A DNA stretch of 64,000 nt from Seonamhaeicola maritimus. GTDB lineage: Bacteria > Bacteroidota > Bacteroidia > Flavobacteriales > Flavobacteriaceae. Where the stretch lies: NCBI RefSeq assembly GCF_008056315.1, contig NZ_VRKQ01000008.1, positions 1,010,957 through 1,074,956 of the forward strand, given 5' to 3'. A program made the position numbers and the translations under genes. Under the pieces are notes generated by a model. That model worked only from the letters and a program-made list of their open reading frames with translations, made no database searches and was not told where the DNA came from. Below are positions 17,136-25,514 of this stretch, piece after piece; position 1 is the stretch's first letter; each line of letters opens with the position of its first letter.

Positions 17136-18755
17136 ATGAGTCATATTTGCACGTACATATTAGTAGTTTTTGTTAGTATATCAAATGTGTTTTCACAAAG
17201 CTTACCGGCAGATATCACTTTTTTTAATCCAACAATTGGTGCTTCTGTACAAACTATTAACCCTTCTGCAGGAACTGGTGATGATTCACAAACCTTCATA
17301 AATGCTATTAATACTGTTAATGCCTCTGGTGGCGGAAGAGTAATTGTAAATGCTGGAACTTATAGGGTTTTAGAGGTTCCTTTAAAATCTAATGTACATA
17401 TAGAAGTAGATTCAAATGTAACGTTATTGCCTTACAATTATATAAGTAATAATAAATCTTTATTTGATGCCGATTCTAATTCTGGAATCAGTAATTTCAG
17501 TATTGTTGGAATTGGAGGAGATTTTAATATAGATTTCGCTAGTCTACAACCAGATGCTAGAATTAGAGCAATTAGTTTTAAGTTTTGTAGTAATTTTAAA
17601 GTTGCTAATTTTAATATTAATGATAATAACACCGTATTCTCTGGGTTAATCTTTGGTAGTAATCATGTAACAATTAGTACACCAGACGGCAATAGAATTC
17701 AATCAATTAGAGGTGTTCCAAACGGAGGCATAATTGAAAATGTTAGCATAACAAATGCTCATTACGGTTACGGGTTAATACAAACACAATCTGGGAAAAA
17801 CTTATTGTTTAGGAACTTAAATGGTATTGGAGGTGCTACCTTAAGATTAGAAACCGGTTATTCACTAATACAGTATACCGAACTATTTGATTTTGAAGAT
17901 TTAAAATTAGATAATATTTGGGCAAGAAATATTGAATGTACTAATGGTCAAAGTGCCCTACAATTATCACCACATACTTTGGACCAGGGATATTTTAATG
18001 TAAGTGGGGTAATTGGGAATAGCTGTGAAACAGCAGTTGTTTGGTCTTCAGGCTTTACAACAGATGATGAGGAGGCTAATGGTCTAACTCCTGGCTCCTA
18101 TAACAGTACGTCAAAAATTAGAGATGTAACCTCAACTTTTGGCCAAAATGCACAATTACACAAATCAAAACGATTACGATATATACCGTGTGCATTAAGA
18201 GTAGAACGTTCTGGAGGCATTGGTATTGCTACTACATTAAATGTTGATGGAGAAAGTAGAACGGGGCCGGCCATAGGTGCTGTTATAAGACAAGCAGATA
18301 AACCTGGCGATTATGATTTAGATTTTCCTGTAACTGAAGTAACGGCAAATGGGTATAATATTAATGCCTATTATTTGCCACAAAACGCCTTTTTTGTTGA
18401 TAGTTACGATGATTATGAAATATGTAATGAAAGTGTTAGTGGTCTTAGCTTTTGGATACCTGTTGACGAAAGAAATACGCCAAACTCCAGAAATCCATTG
18501 GAAAACGGTTTAAGCGTTGAGGAAGAATCTTCAGGGATACTTAAAGTTTATCCTAATCCATCATCTGGTTTGTTGAGTTTTAGGGTTCCTAAAGACTTAA
18601 TTATAAAAAATATTCAAATTAAAAACTTGCTTGGTAAAGAGGTTTTTAAGGATAGAATAATTAACAAAAAAACAATTGATTTAGGCTTTCTATCTAAGGG
18701 TGTCTACCTATTATACATTGATGATAATTATAAACAAAAAATAGTGTTGAATTAA
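17136..18755 (+). CDS. Iota-carrageenase, GH82, with T9SS sorting domain
   Basis: Right-handed beta-helix enzyme cutting beta-1,4 bonds of iota-carrageenan. From memory, segments line up with Alteromonas CgiA: VPLKSNVHIEVDSNVTLLP, NFNINDNNTVFSGLIF, YGYGLIQTQSGKNLLFRNL, and DVTSTFGQNAQL. The Gln (216), His (280) and proton-donor Glu (239) expected from GH82 work are present. The next expected acidic residue, Asp in the ETD motif, is Gly here (ETG, 239-241). Residues from about 480 (LKVYPNPSSGLLSFRV to the end) are a type IX secretion sorting domain, so it is secreted or surface-attached. I chose Met 17136, which starts the signal peptide. A GH28-type call would be a fold-level mistake. Confidence 0.85.
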   Translation: MSHICTYILVVFVSISNVFSQSLPADITFFNPTIGASVQTINPSAGTGDDSQTFINAINTVNASGGGRVIVNAGTYRVLEVPLKSNVHIEVDSNVTLLPYNYISNNKSLFDADSNSGISNFSIVGIGGDFNIDFASLQPDARIRAISFKFCSNFKVANFNINDNNTVFSGLIFGSNHVTISTPDGNRIQSIRGVPNGGIIENVSITNAHYGYGLIQTQSGKNLLFRNLNGIGGATLRLETGYSLIQYTELFDFEDLKLDNIWARNIECTNGQSALQLSPHTLDQGYFNVSGVIGNSCETAVVWSSGFTTDDEEANGLTPGSYNSTSKIRDVTSTFGQNAQLHKSKRLRYIPCALRVERSGGIGIATTLNVDGESRTGPAIGAVIRQADKPGDYDLDFPVTEVTANGYNINAYYLPQNAFFVDSYDDYEICNESVSGLSFWIPVDERNTPNSRNPLENGLSVEEESSGILKVYPNPSSGLLSFRVPKDLIIKNIQIKNLLGKEVFKDRIINKKTIDLGFLSKGVYLLYIDDNYKQKIVLN

Positions 18756-18784
18756 TGCTTAAGCGTTAATCTAAATAACCAAAT

Positions 18785-20200
18785 ATGAATTTAAATAAAT
18801 ACGTATTCCTATTACTTACCATAATGCTAATTATGGCTTGTGAAGAAAAAAAGGAATCAAAAGAAGCACAAGCTTCAATCTCTTTAAATCAAACCAAAAA
18901 ACCAAACATCATTTTTCTATTAGCTGATGATATGGGGTATGGTGAATTAGGTAGTTACGGACAAGAAACGATTAAGACACCATTTTTGGATGAAGTGGCT
19001 TCAAAAGGACTTCGTTTTACAGATTTTTATGCAGGAACATCGGTTTGTTCACCTTCTCGAGCGGTTTTAATGACTGGAATGCACACAGGGCATGTGAGTA
19101 TTCGAGGTAATAAAGGACTTTATCCTGATAAATATGATAGAGTGCCATTGAGAAAATCAGAAGTTACAATTGGAGAAATGCTGCAAAAAGGAGGCTATCA
19201 AACTGCTATGATAGGGAAGTGGCATTTGGGCATTCCAGAAGATATGTCTACATGGGCCAAGGGTAGAGGATTTGATTATGCGGTACAAGAGCAATGGGGT
19301 GTTTCAGCAAAAGGAAATGATCTTGATGAACGTTTACATTGGGTGAATAATGACCAAGATTCTGTATTTTATAATTACAATAATTACAAGTGTTTAGATG
19401 AGTTTAGAACAAACTTTGCTCTTGATTATTTAGATGAAAAGGAAGCCGACAAACCTTTCTTTTTATACATGTCATATAGAATTCCGCATTCGCATGAGCT
19501 CTTTTTAAGCAAAACAGATTTATATAATGATAAGATTGAAGAATGGCCGGAAATAGAAAGACGTCATGCAGCTAGAATAACTATGCTAGATACTCAAATA
19601 AAGCGTTTATTTGATAAACTCAGGGAAAAAGGCGAGTTAGATAACACCTTAATACTATTTTCAAGTGATAATGGTCCAACTAACGAAAACCATCATAGTT
19701 ATAAATTTTTCAATAGTTCTGGCGGATTAAAAGGTTACAAGCGCGATGTGTATGAAGGAGGTATTAGAGTACCAATGCTGGCATACTGGGAAGGTAAGAT
19801 TAATGAAGGGCAGACTACTAATCACCCTTCAACTTTCTATGATGTAATGCCAACTATAGCTGAAGTTGCAGGAGTAGATATTCCGAAGCAAACAGATGGT
19901 ATTTCAATTTTACCTGAACTACTTGGAAAAGATCAACCTAAACATAACCACTTATATTGGGAAATTCAAGAAGGACCAACACAAAAAGGATTCAGACAAG
20001 CCGCTAGAAAAGGAAAATGGAAAGTGGTTCGTTATGGAGCTTCTTATAAAACGGAATTGTACGATTTAGAAGCAGATTTATTTGAAACCAATGATATTTC
20101 AAAACAACACCCTGAAATAGTTGAAGAAATGAACAATATTCTTAAATCAGAAAGTGAGGTTATAGAACATTACCCTAATTCAGGTGGGATTTTTAAGTAA
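18785..20200 (+). CDS. S1 family sulfatase, arylsulfatase A-like lipoprotein
   Basis: 471-residue lipoprotein (LIMAC, Cys 19, followed by EEKKE, a surface-export-like charge pattern). LADDMGYGELGSYG, CSPSR with catalytic Cys 88, GKWHLGI, SSDNGPTNE and YEGGIRVP are all canonical for aryl/galactosamine-type S1 sulfatases. The C-terminus ends in a short tail after VIEHYPNSGG. It lies between the GH82 gene and the propeller hydrolase with short gaps (29 and 8 bases), consistent with one transcript. Confidence 0.92.
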   Translation: MNLNKYVFLLLTIMLIMACEEKKESKEAQASISLNQTKKPNIIFLLADDMGYGELGSYGQETIKTPFLDEVASKGLRFTDFYAGTSVCSPSRAVLMTGMHTGHVSIRGNKGLYPDKYDRVPLRKSEVTIGEMLQKGGYQTAMIGKWHLGIPEDMSTWAKGRGFDYAVQEQWGVSAKGNDLDERLHWVNNDQDSVFYNYNNYKCLDEFRTNFALDYLDEKEADKPFFLYMSYRIPHSHELFLSKTDLYNDKIEEWPEIERRHAARITMLDTQIKRLFDKLREKGELDNTLILFSSDNGPTNENHHSYKFFNSSGGLKGYKRDVYEGGIRVPMLAYWEGKINEGQTTNHPSTFYDVMPTIAEVAGVDIPKQTDGISILPELLGKDQPKHNHLYWEIQEGPTQKGFRQAARKGKWKVVRYGASYKTELYDLEADLFETNDISKQHPEIVEEMNNILKSESEVIEHYPNSGGIFK

Positions 20201-20208
20201 TTAGAAAC

Positions 20209-21891
20209 ATGATTAAACTGAATTTAATATTTTTTCTAATTATTATAAGTTTAAAGGTATCATTTATAGATGCTCAAATTGTCTACAGACCATTGCCGGC
20301 TGAATGGGAAAACCTTGTTTCCGGAGGTAACTTCATGGACCGTTTTCTCCCAATGCCAAAACGGACATTAGAAAAAGACATTTGGGGAGCTTATGCAACC
20401 AGACCTCGATATGTAGATAACGGCATTGAAGATGATTCAATTTCATATTGGGGAGGTAATATTATAAAAGGAGTTGACAATAAATATCATATGTTTTTAT
20501 GCGGATGGCCTGAAGATAACCCAGAAGGACATATGGGCTATAAAACTTACTCTATACAGTATCATGCGGTATCTGAAAACTCTATAGGGCCATTTAAGGT
20601 AAAGGAAGTGCTTGGAGAAGGCCATAATACAGAAATACTTCAATTAAATGACGGTAAGTATATGGTTTATCATGTTACTGGAGGTAATCCTGAAAAACAT
20701 TGTAACTATTTGTTATCAGAAAGTTTGGAGGGGCCGTGGGAAAAGCACGTATTTCAATTGGATAAGCGTGATCGGGAAACTCGTTTAGGTGGCGGAACCT
20801 GGTTCCATAACATGACCTTTACAAAACGAGAAGATGGTTCGGTTTTGATGATGAGCAGAATGGGCTCTATATGGGTTAGCAAAACAGGCACTAGTCCTTA
20901 TCATTTAATCACAACAAAATCCGTTTATCCTATGGCTTCGGGTAAATATGAAGACCCGGTTATCTGGAAAGACCATGTTCAATACAATGCCATTGTAAAC
21001 GATTGGATTGGGCGGACTGCATTCTATTTACGTTCTAAGGATGGTGTAAATTGGATTATTGAAGACGGTAGAGCCTATATTCCTGGTGTATCGTATCATG
21101 AAAATGGTCATATTGAAAATTGGTATAAATATGAACGAATGCGTGTGTTTCAAGATGACTACGGACGCGCCATACAAGCCAACTTTGCTGTGATTGATGC
21201 TAATAAACATGACGACTTATCAAACGATAGGCACAGTTCCAAAAATATTGGTATTCCTTTGAATCCGGGAATGCTATTAACTATGGAAACCACGCTACCT
21301 TTTGATAAAAACACAAAGAAGATTGAGGTACGGATAAAAGCTGAGGCTAATTTCAAGCCAATTATTGAAGTCGACATAGAATCATTGCGTTTTGGAGTGC
21401 ATTCTGAAGTGAACTATGGAAGAGGTGCGAAAGCTTTAAAGGGAATCCCCGATGGAGAAGACCTTATTGTAGTATTTGAAGCTAATAACCATTACATTGA
21501 TGAAGGGGTATTTGCCCCTAAAATATTGGGTAAAACCAAAAAAGGCGATATGTTATTTGGATATTGTCGTTTACCTTGGGTAAGTTATATAGAGCCTATT
21601 CTTTCTGCTCGTAAACCGGTGTTTAAAAAAGGGAAATTAACTATTGTCGTTGAAAACCATGGTCAAGTTTCTTCTAAACCAACCTATTTGACATTGAATA
21701 GTTTTGATGTAAATGGTAAATCTCAAGAATGGATAAATATTCCTGTACCAGTAATTAAGCCTTATGGGAAAACAGAGTTAAAATTAACTCTTATGGAGAA
21801 ACTTATAAAAGGGAAAACCTATCCCGTGGCTATTAAGATACTATCCAGAGATTCTAAACCTGTTTTGTTTAGAACCAAATTAAATTTTTAA
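20209..21891 (+). CDS. Five-bladed beta-propeller hydrolase (GH43/GH117-like), family uncertain, plus C-terminal beta domain
   Basis: 560 residues with a signal peptide ending IDAQ. Residues about 60-370 look like a GH43/GH117-clan propeller: YWGGNIIKGVDNKYHMFLCGW, HAVSENSIGPFK, MVYHVTGG, and KYEDPVIWKDHVQYN are blade-type repeats. The region from about 375 is an extra beta-rich domain. It is related to the gene at 55418 (shared WG..IKG.D..YHMF and AVSE..GPFK). Neither fits classical GH43 motifs as cleanly as the gene at 61164, nor GH117 as cleanly as 59930. Possible role: exo-hydrolase removing an anhydrogalactose or galactose unit. This is inference. Confidence 0.6.
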   Translation: MIKLNLIFFLIIISLKVSFIDAQIVYRPLPAEWENLVSGGNFMDRFLPMPKRTLEKDIWGAYATRPRYVDNGIEDDSISYWGGNIIKGVDNKYHMFLCGWPEDNPEGHMGYKTYSIQYHAVSENSIGPFKVKEVLGEGHNTEILQLNDGKYMVYHVTGGNPEKHCNYLLSESLEGPWEKHVFQLDKRDRETRLGGGTWFHNMTFTKREDGSVLMMSRMGSIWVSKTGTSPYHLITTKSVYPMASGKYEDPVIWKDHVQYNAIVNDWIGRTAFYLRSKDGVNWIIEDGRAYIPGVSYHENGHIENWYKYERMRVFQDDYGRAIQANFAVIDANKHDDLSNDRHSSKNIGIPLNPGMLLTMETTLPFDKNTKKIEVRIKAEANFKPIIEVDIESLRFGVHSEVNYGRGAKALKGIPDGEDLIVVFEANNHYIDEGVFAPKILGKTKKGDMLFGYCRLPWVSYIEPILSARKPVFKKGKLTIVVENHGQVSSKPTYLTLNSFDVNGKSQEWINIPVPVIKPYGKTELKLTLMEKLIKGKTYPVAIKILSRDSKPVLFRTKLNF

Positions 21892-21938
21892 TAGTGGAGT
21901 GTTCTAGACTCCAAACAAATTGATTTTATATAAAAATA

Positions 21939-22200
21939 ATGAGCAAATATTTAAAACTAATTTTTGGATTATTGATCATAACATTTATATCCAATTGCGG
22001 CAAGGTTTAATCAAGAACATAAAGTTGTAATAATTGTAAACGGACAAAAACAGCATGTAAAACTTAAGGCAACCAAAGCATATAGAAAATCTTGGAAGAC
22101 TTTTAAGACTAAGGCTACTTTAAATGCAGGAGCCAATTATATAAAAATTAGATGTAAGGATGTTAATGGTTTATCTATAGATGAATTAAATGTTAATTAG
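21939..22200 (+). pseudogene. Remnant: lipoprotein signal peptide joined out of frame to a CBM6-like C-terminus
   Basis: An ATG at 21939 opens a clear signal peptide (MSKYLKLIFGLLIITFISNC) that hits TAA at 22008. In the +1 frame, from about 22000 to the TAG at 22198, the translation contains VVIIVNGQKQHVKL, KSWKTF and LNAGANYIKI with the ending LSIDELNV. This is the hallmark of the last strands of a CBM6/CBM35-type carbohydrate-binding module. Only about 65 residues of the module remain, and a frame change separates the parts. The simplest reading is a gene that lost its middle and then decayed. A sequencing indel could instead hide a tiny lipoprotein. Confidence 0.7.
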
Positions 22201-22202
22201 TT

Positions 22203-23843
22203 ATGAAACATTGTAAAACAAAATTTTCAGGAATTGTCTTTGTAGCATTTTTTATACTATTGGCATCTTGCAATGAGAAAAAGGAAGTACAAGTTGAAAA
22301 TAATCAAAACTCTAAACCAAATGTAATTCTAATCTATGCAGACGATTTAGGAAGAGGGATGTTGGGTACTTACGGTCAAAAAATAGTTAAAACTCCAAAT
22401 ATAGATAGGATAGCCAATCAAGGGATGAGGTTTGATAATGCCTATGGCTGTATGTATTGTGCTCCAGCTAGGGCAAGTTTATTAACAGGAATGCATGATG
22501 CTAGAAGAGACCAGTTTAACATATCCAATGCGGGTATTTGGATGGAATTAGACCAACGCTTAACTATGGATGAAATTACTGATATAATTCATAAGGTTAT
22601 AAAACCAGCTGAAGAGGGCGAAGTGTTTTTAGGTCAGGTAGCTCAAATGGCAGGTTATAAAACGGCTCAGTTTGGAAAATTGGAATGGGGGTTTGCAACT
22701 ACTCCACAGAGGATGGAACGACACGGTTGGGATTATCACTTTGGATTTTATGACCATAAAAGATGTCACGGATTTTATCCACCATTTTTATTTGAAAACG
22801 GACAGAAAATAGACATTCCTGGCAATACTCATATCAATTGTGCCAAAACACCCCAAGCGGAGTCTCCAGAAAATCTTACTATCAGAAGAAATATGGAAGG
22901 GAAAGAGGTGTATTCCGAAGATATTATTATGGATAAAATGATGACTTTTTTGGATGCTAATAATCCAAAGGAGACCAATAAACCCTTTTTTATTTATTTT
23001 CCATCACAACTACCTCATGGACCGGTAAGCGTGCCTGAAGTGCATGATGATTTTAAAAACAACCCAAATTTGACAGAACTGGAAAAGGAGTATGCTACTA
23101 TGGTTAAAATTTTAGATTTAGATGTAGGAAGGATTCATAAAAAACTAGAAGAACTAGGTATTTTAGATAATACAATTATTGTTTTTACGGGTGATAATGG
23201 TCATGAGGTATACACCTTAGAAGAAGGAAGAACTGCCACAGATTTTGATGTAAAATCTGGTGAAGCTTATGATGACGTTAAAACCAAATTTTATTCAGAA
23301 ACAGGAAACGATATTTTTGATGGTAATGATGGTATGGCTGGATTGAAGCGCTCTAATTGGGAAGGTGGTACTAGAGTGCCATTGTTCTGGTATTGGAAGG
23401 GCAATATTAAAAAAGGGCAGGTATCAAATCAAATGGTAAGTAATTACGATTTTTTAAATACTCTGGCCGAAATTGTGGGTTTACCACAAAGAACAGAAAA
23501 AGATGGTATATCATATGCTAAATCCCTATTTGGTGGTCAAAGTGAAGTTAGGGGGTATACCCCAACATCCTCAAAACTAGGACCAGCTTTGGTAACAAAA
23601 GATGGTTGGAAATTAAGGTATTATATCAAAAAGGATATTTTTCAATTATATTATTTACCAGAAGATTATAAAGAGGAGAATGATTTATCAGAAAAGTATC
23701 CTGAAAAATTAGAAACGCTAAAAGCTATTCTGTTTAAGGAATGTGGTAATGATTGGGAAAATGGCTATGGACCTATAAAGGAGAGTTATTCAAGATATAA
23801 AGCACCTAAGTTGAAGGATATTGAGAATAAACAGATTTTATAG
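22203..23843 (+). CDS. S1 family sulfatase, lipoprotein, variant GKLEWG motif
   Basis: 546-residue lipoprotein (LLASC, Cys 23, then NEKKE). YADDLGRG metal site, CAPAR with catalytic Cys 86, TGDNGHEVY, and WEGGTRVPLFWYW. The active-site GKWHLG is replaced by GKLEWG, so the usual His is Glu. A long insert precedes it (AGIWMELDQRLTMDEI and onwards, about residues 105-150). The protein is therefore from an unusual S1 branch. It starts 2 bases after the CBM remnant. The C-terminus (NGYGPIKESYSRYKAPKL) is also unlike the neighbours. Confidence 0.88.
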   Translation: MKHCKTKFSGIVFVAFFILLASCNEKKEVQVENNQNSKPNVILIYADDLGRGMLGTYGQKIVKTPNIDRIANQGMRFDNAYGCMYCAPARASLLTGMHDARRDQFNISNAGIWMELDQRLTMDEITDIIHKVIKPAEEGEVFLGQVAQMAGYKTAQFGKLEWGFATTPQRMERHGWDYHFGFYDHKRCHGFYPPFLFENGQKIDIPGNTHINCAKTPQAESPENLTIRRNMEGKEVYSEDIIMDKMMTFLDANNPKETNKPFFIYFPSQLPHGPVSVPEVHDDFKNNPNLTELEKEYATMVKILDLDVGRIHKKLEELGILDNTIIVFTGDNGHEVYTLEEGRTATDFDVKSGEAYDDVKTKFYSETGNDIFDGNDGMAGLKRSNWEGGTRVPLFWYWKGNIKKGQVSNQMVSNYDFLNTLAEIVGLPQRTEKDGISYAKSLFGGQSEVRGYTPTSSKLGPALVTKDGWKLRYYIKKDIFQLYYLPEDYKEENDLSEKYPEKLETLKAILFKECGNDWENGYGPIKESYSRYKAPKLKDIENKQIL

Positions 23844-23951
23844 ATTTTACTTTTATGTTTAAAAATCCACTACACTTTTTTTGAATTAATGTACTGATAA
23901 ATAATTAGTTAAGTACTCTTCTTTCTTTTATTTATTGATAGACACATTTTC

Positions 23952-23976
23952 TAAACCCACGCGCACATACTTTTTA
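23952..23976 (+). promoter_or_regulatory. Shared upstream motif (copy 2)
   Basis: TAAACCC, then ATACTTTTTAAT, ending 42 bases before the start at 24018. The arrangement matches the copy before 11857. A -7-like TATTTTTG box follows at 23988-23995. Confidence 0.3.
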
Positions 23977-23987
23977 ATATGGCTGGA

Positions 23988-23995
23988 TATTTTTG
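23988..23995 (+). promoter_or_regulatory. Bacteroidota-type -7 box
   Basis: TATTTTTG fits TAnnTTTG, 23 bases before the start at 24018. No clear -33 TTG element is seen at the usual distance. Confidence 0.35.
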
Positions 23996-24017
23996 ATTTA
24001 ATTAATATCCATTTTTA

Positions 24018-25514
24018 ATGAAGAAAAGTTTAGTCATAATAATTCTAGCCTTAAGTTTAAATTGCTGTAAGGAGAAAACTGAAGTAGAAAGGAAAACAGT
24101 AAAACCAAATATTATTTGGTTAATGGCAGAAGACATAAGTTTAGATTTGGAATGCTATGGTATGCCAGCGGTAAAAACACCTATGCTGAACAAAATGGCT
24201 AGAGAAGGCGTAAAGTTTAACAATTGTTTTGTAACAAATTCAATATGTTCTCCAAGTAGGTCAGCAATGATGATTGGTACGCATCAAGTTAAAACAAACA
24301 CACATCACCACAGGAGCAATAGAGATGTTCCACTAGATAATCAATTCACACCATTCACTCAATTACTAAGAGAAAATGGATATACTACTATTCTTGGGAA
24401 CCATGGTGTTTATAATAAGGGGAGAAAGATAGATGTTAACTTCAAACATAAAGCTTTAGGCGAATGGGATGGTAAAACCAAATTTGGGTTATTTGATAAA
24501 TACGACACTTTTGAAAAAGATGATCAGCCTTTCTTTGCTCAAATTCAATTACAAATTACACATAGAGGGGATTGGTGGAACGAAATCCGTGAAAAATCAG
24601 AACATCCCGTAAACCCAGAAGAGGTGGTATTGCCAGATTTTATGGCAGATCACCCTACAGTACGTTTAGATTGGGCTAAATATTTAGATCAAATTGAATA
24701 TATGGATAATGAGGTAGCTATGATTTTTAAGGAGTTGGAAGACAAGGGAATGGCAGATAATACCATAGTTGTTTTTATTGGTGATAATGGACGTTGCAAT
24801 ATAAAAGGAAAAGGGTATTTACATGATCCAGGGTTACATATTCCATTAATAGTGTATTATCCTGAGCAGTTTAAAGGAGGTCAAGTAAGAGACGATGTAG
24901 TTAGTGCTACCGATATTACGGCTACAATTTTAGATTTTGCAGGTATTGATACCCCAAGTTTTATGACAGGAAAACCAATTTTCAAAAATGACTTTGATAG
25001 AGAATATGTATTTGCTGCTCGCGATTTATGGGACGAGATAGATGAAAAATCAAGAGCAATAACATCAGGAGAATGGAAATATATTAGAAATGATAAACCA
25101 GATACACCATTTGATTCGCATCAGGCTTATTTGGAATTTTATAGACCTGCCGTTCATGTAATGAGAACTTTAAATGAAGAAGATAAATTGAATGATGCCC
25201 AAAAGTTCTTTTTTGAAAGTACCAAGCCCAAAGAGGAATTGTACAACCTTAAGGATGATCCTTTAGAGATAAACAATTTGGTAAACAACGCTGATTACCA
25301 ATCAGTTTTAGAAGATTTAAGGGCTAAAACAATTGGTTTTGAAGATGATTTTGTTCCGGTAAGTAATGTTTATAATCCTGTTCATCCTATATCTGTAGAC
25401 GCTTTAGACTGGGTTAAAACGGAAAGACCCATACTATATCAAGATATGCTAGACGGTGTTGAGATTGGGTTTAAAAAAGTAGTAAACGAATATAAAAAAT
25501 CACAAAAGAAATAA
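24018..25514 (+). CDS. S1 family sulfatase, sulfamidase-like branch, lipoprotein
   Basis: 498 residues, lipoprotein-type signal (LSLNCC, then KEKTE). MAEDISLDL metal site, CSPSR with catalytic Cys 77, and IGDNGR. The GKWHLG region reads GNHGVYNKG, so the expected Lys is Asn. With the AED motif and the long C-terminal region (FFFESTKPKEELYNLKDDP) this puts it with the gene at 2746. Such divergent active sites may reflect a different sulfate position or lower activity. Its TAA overlaps the next gene's ATG by one base, so the GH2 enzyme is coupled. Confidence 0.88.
   Translation: MKKSLVIIILALSLNCCKEKTEVERKTVKPNIIWLMAEDISLDLECYGMPAVKTPMLNKMAREGVKFNNCFVTNSICSPSRSAMMIGTHQVKTNTHHHRSNRDVPLDNQFTPFTQLLRENGYTTILGNHGVYNKGRKIDVNFKHKALGEWDGKTKFGLFDKYDTFEKDDQPFFAQIQLQITHRGDWWNEIREKSEHPVNPEEVVLPDFMADHPTVRLDWAKYLDQIEYMDNEVAMIFKELEDKGMADNTIVVFIGDNGRCNIKGKGYLHDPGLHIPLIVYYPEQFKGGQVRDDVVSATDITATILDFAGIDTPSFMTGKPIFKNDFDREYVFAARDLWDEIDEKSRAITSGEWKYIRNDKPDTPFDSHQAYLEFYRPAVHVMRTLNEEDKLNDAQKFFFESTKPKEELYNLKDDPLEINNLVNNADYQSVLEDLRAKTIGFEDDFVPVSNVYNPVHPISVDALDWVKTERPILYQDMLDGVEIGFKKVVNEYKKSQKK

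Noticed and set aside
17136-18755. GH28 polygalacturonase or generic pectate-lyase-like call
   Set aside because: The beta-helix fold is shared, but segments match iota-carrageenase in order, and the context is sulfated galactan.
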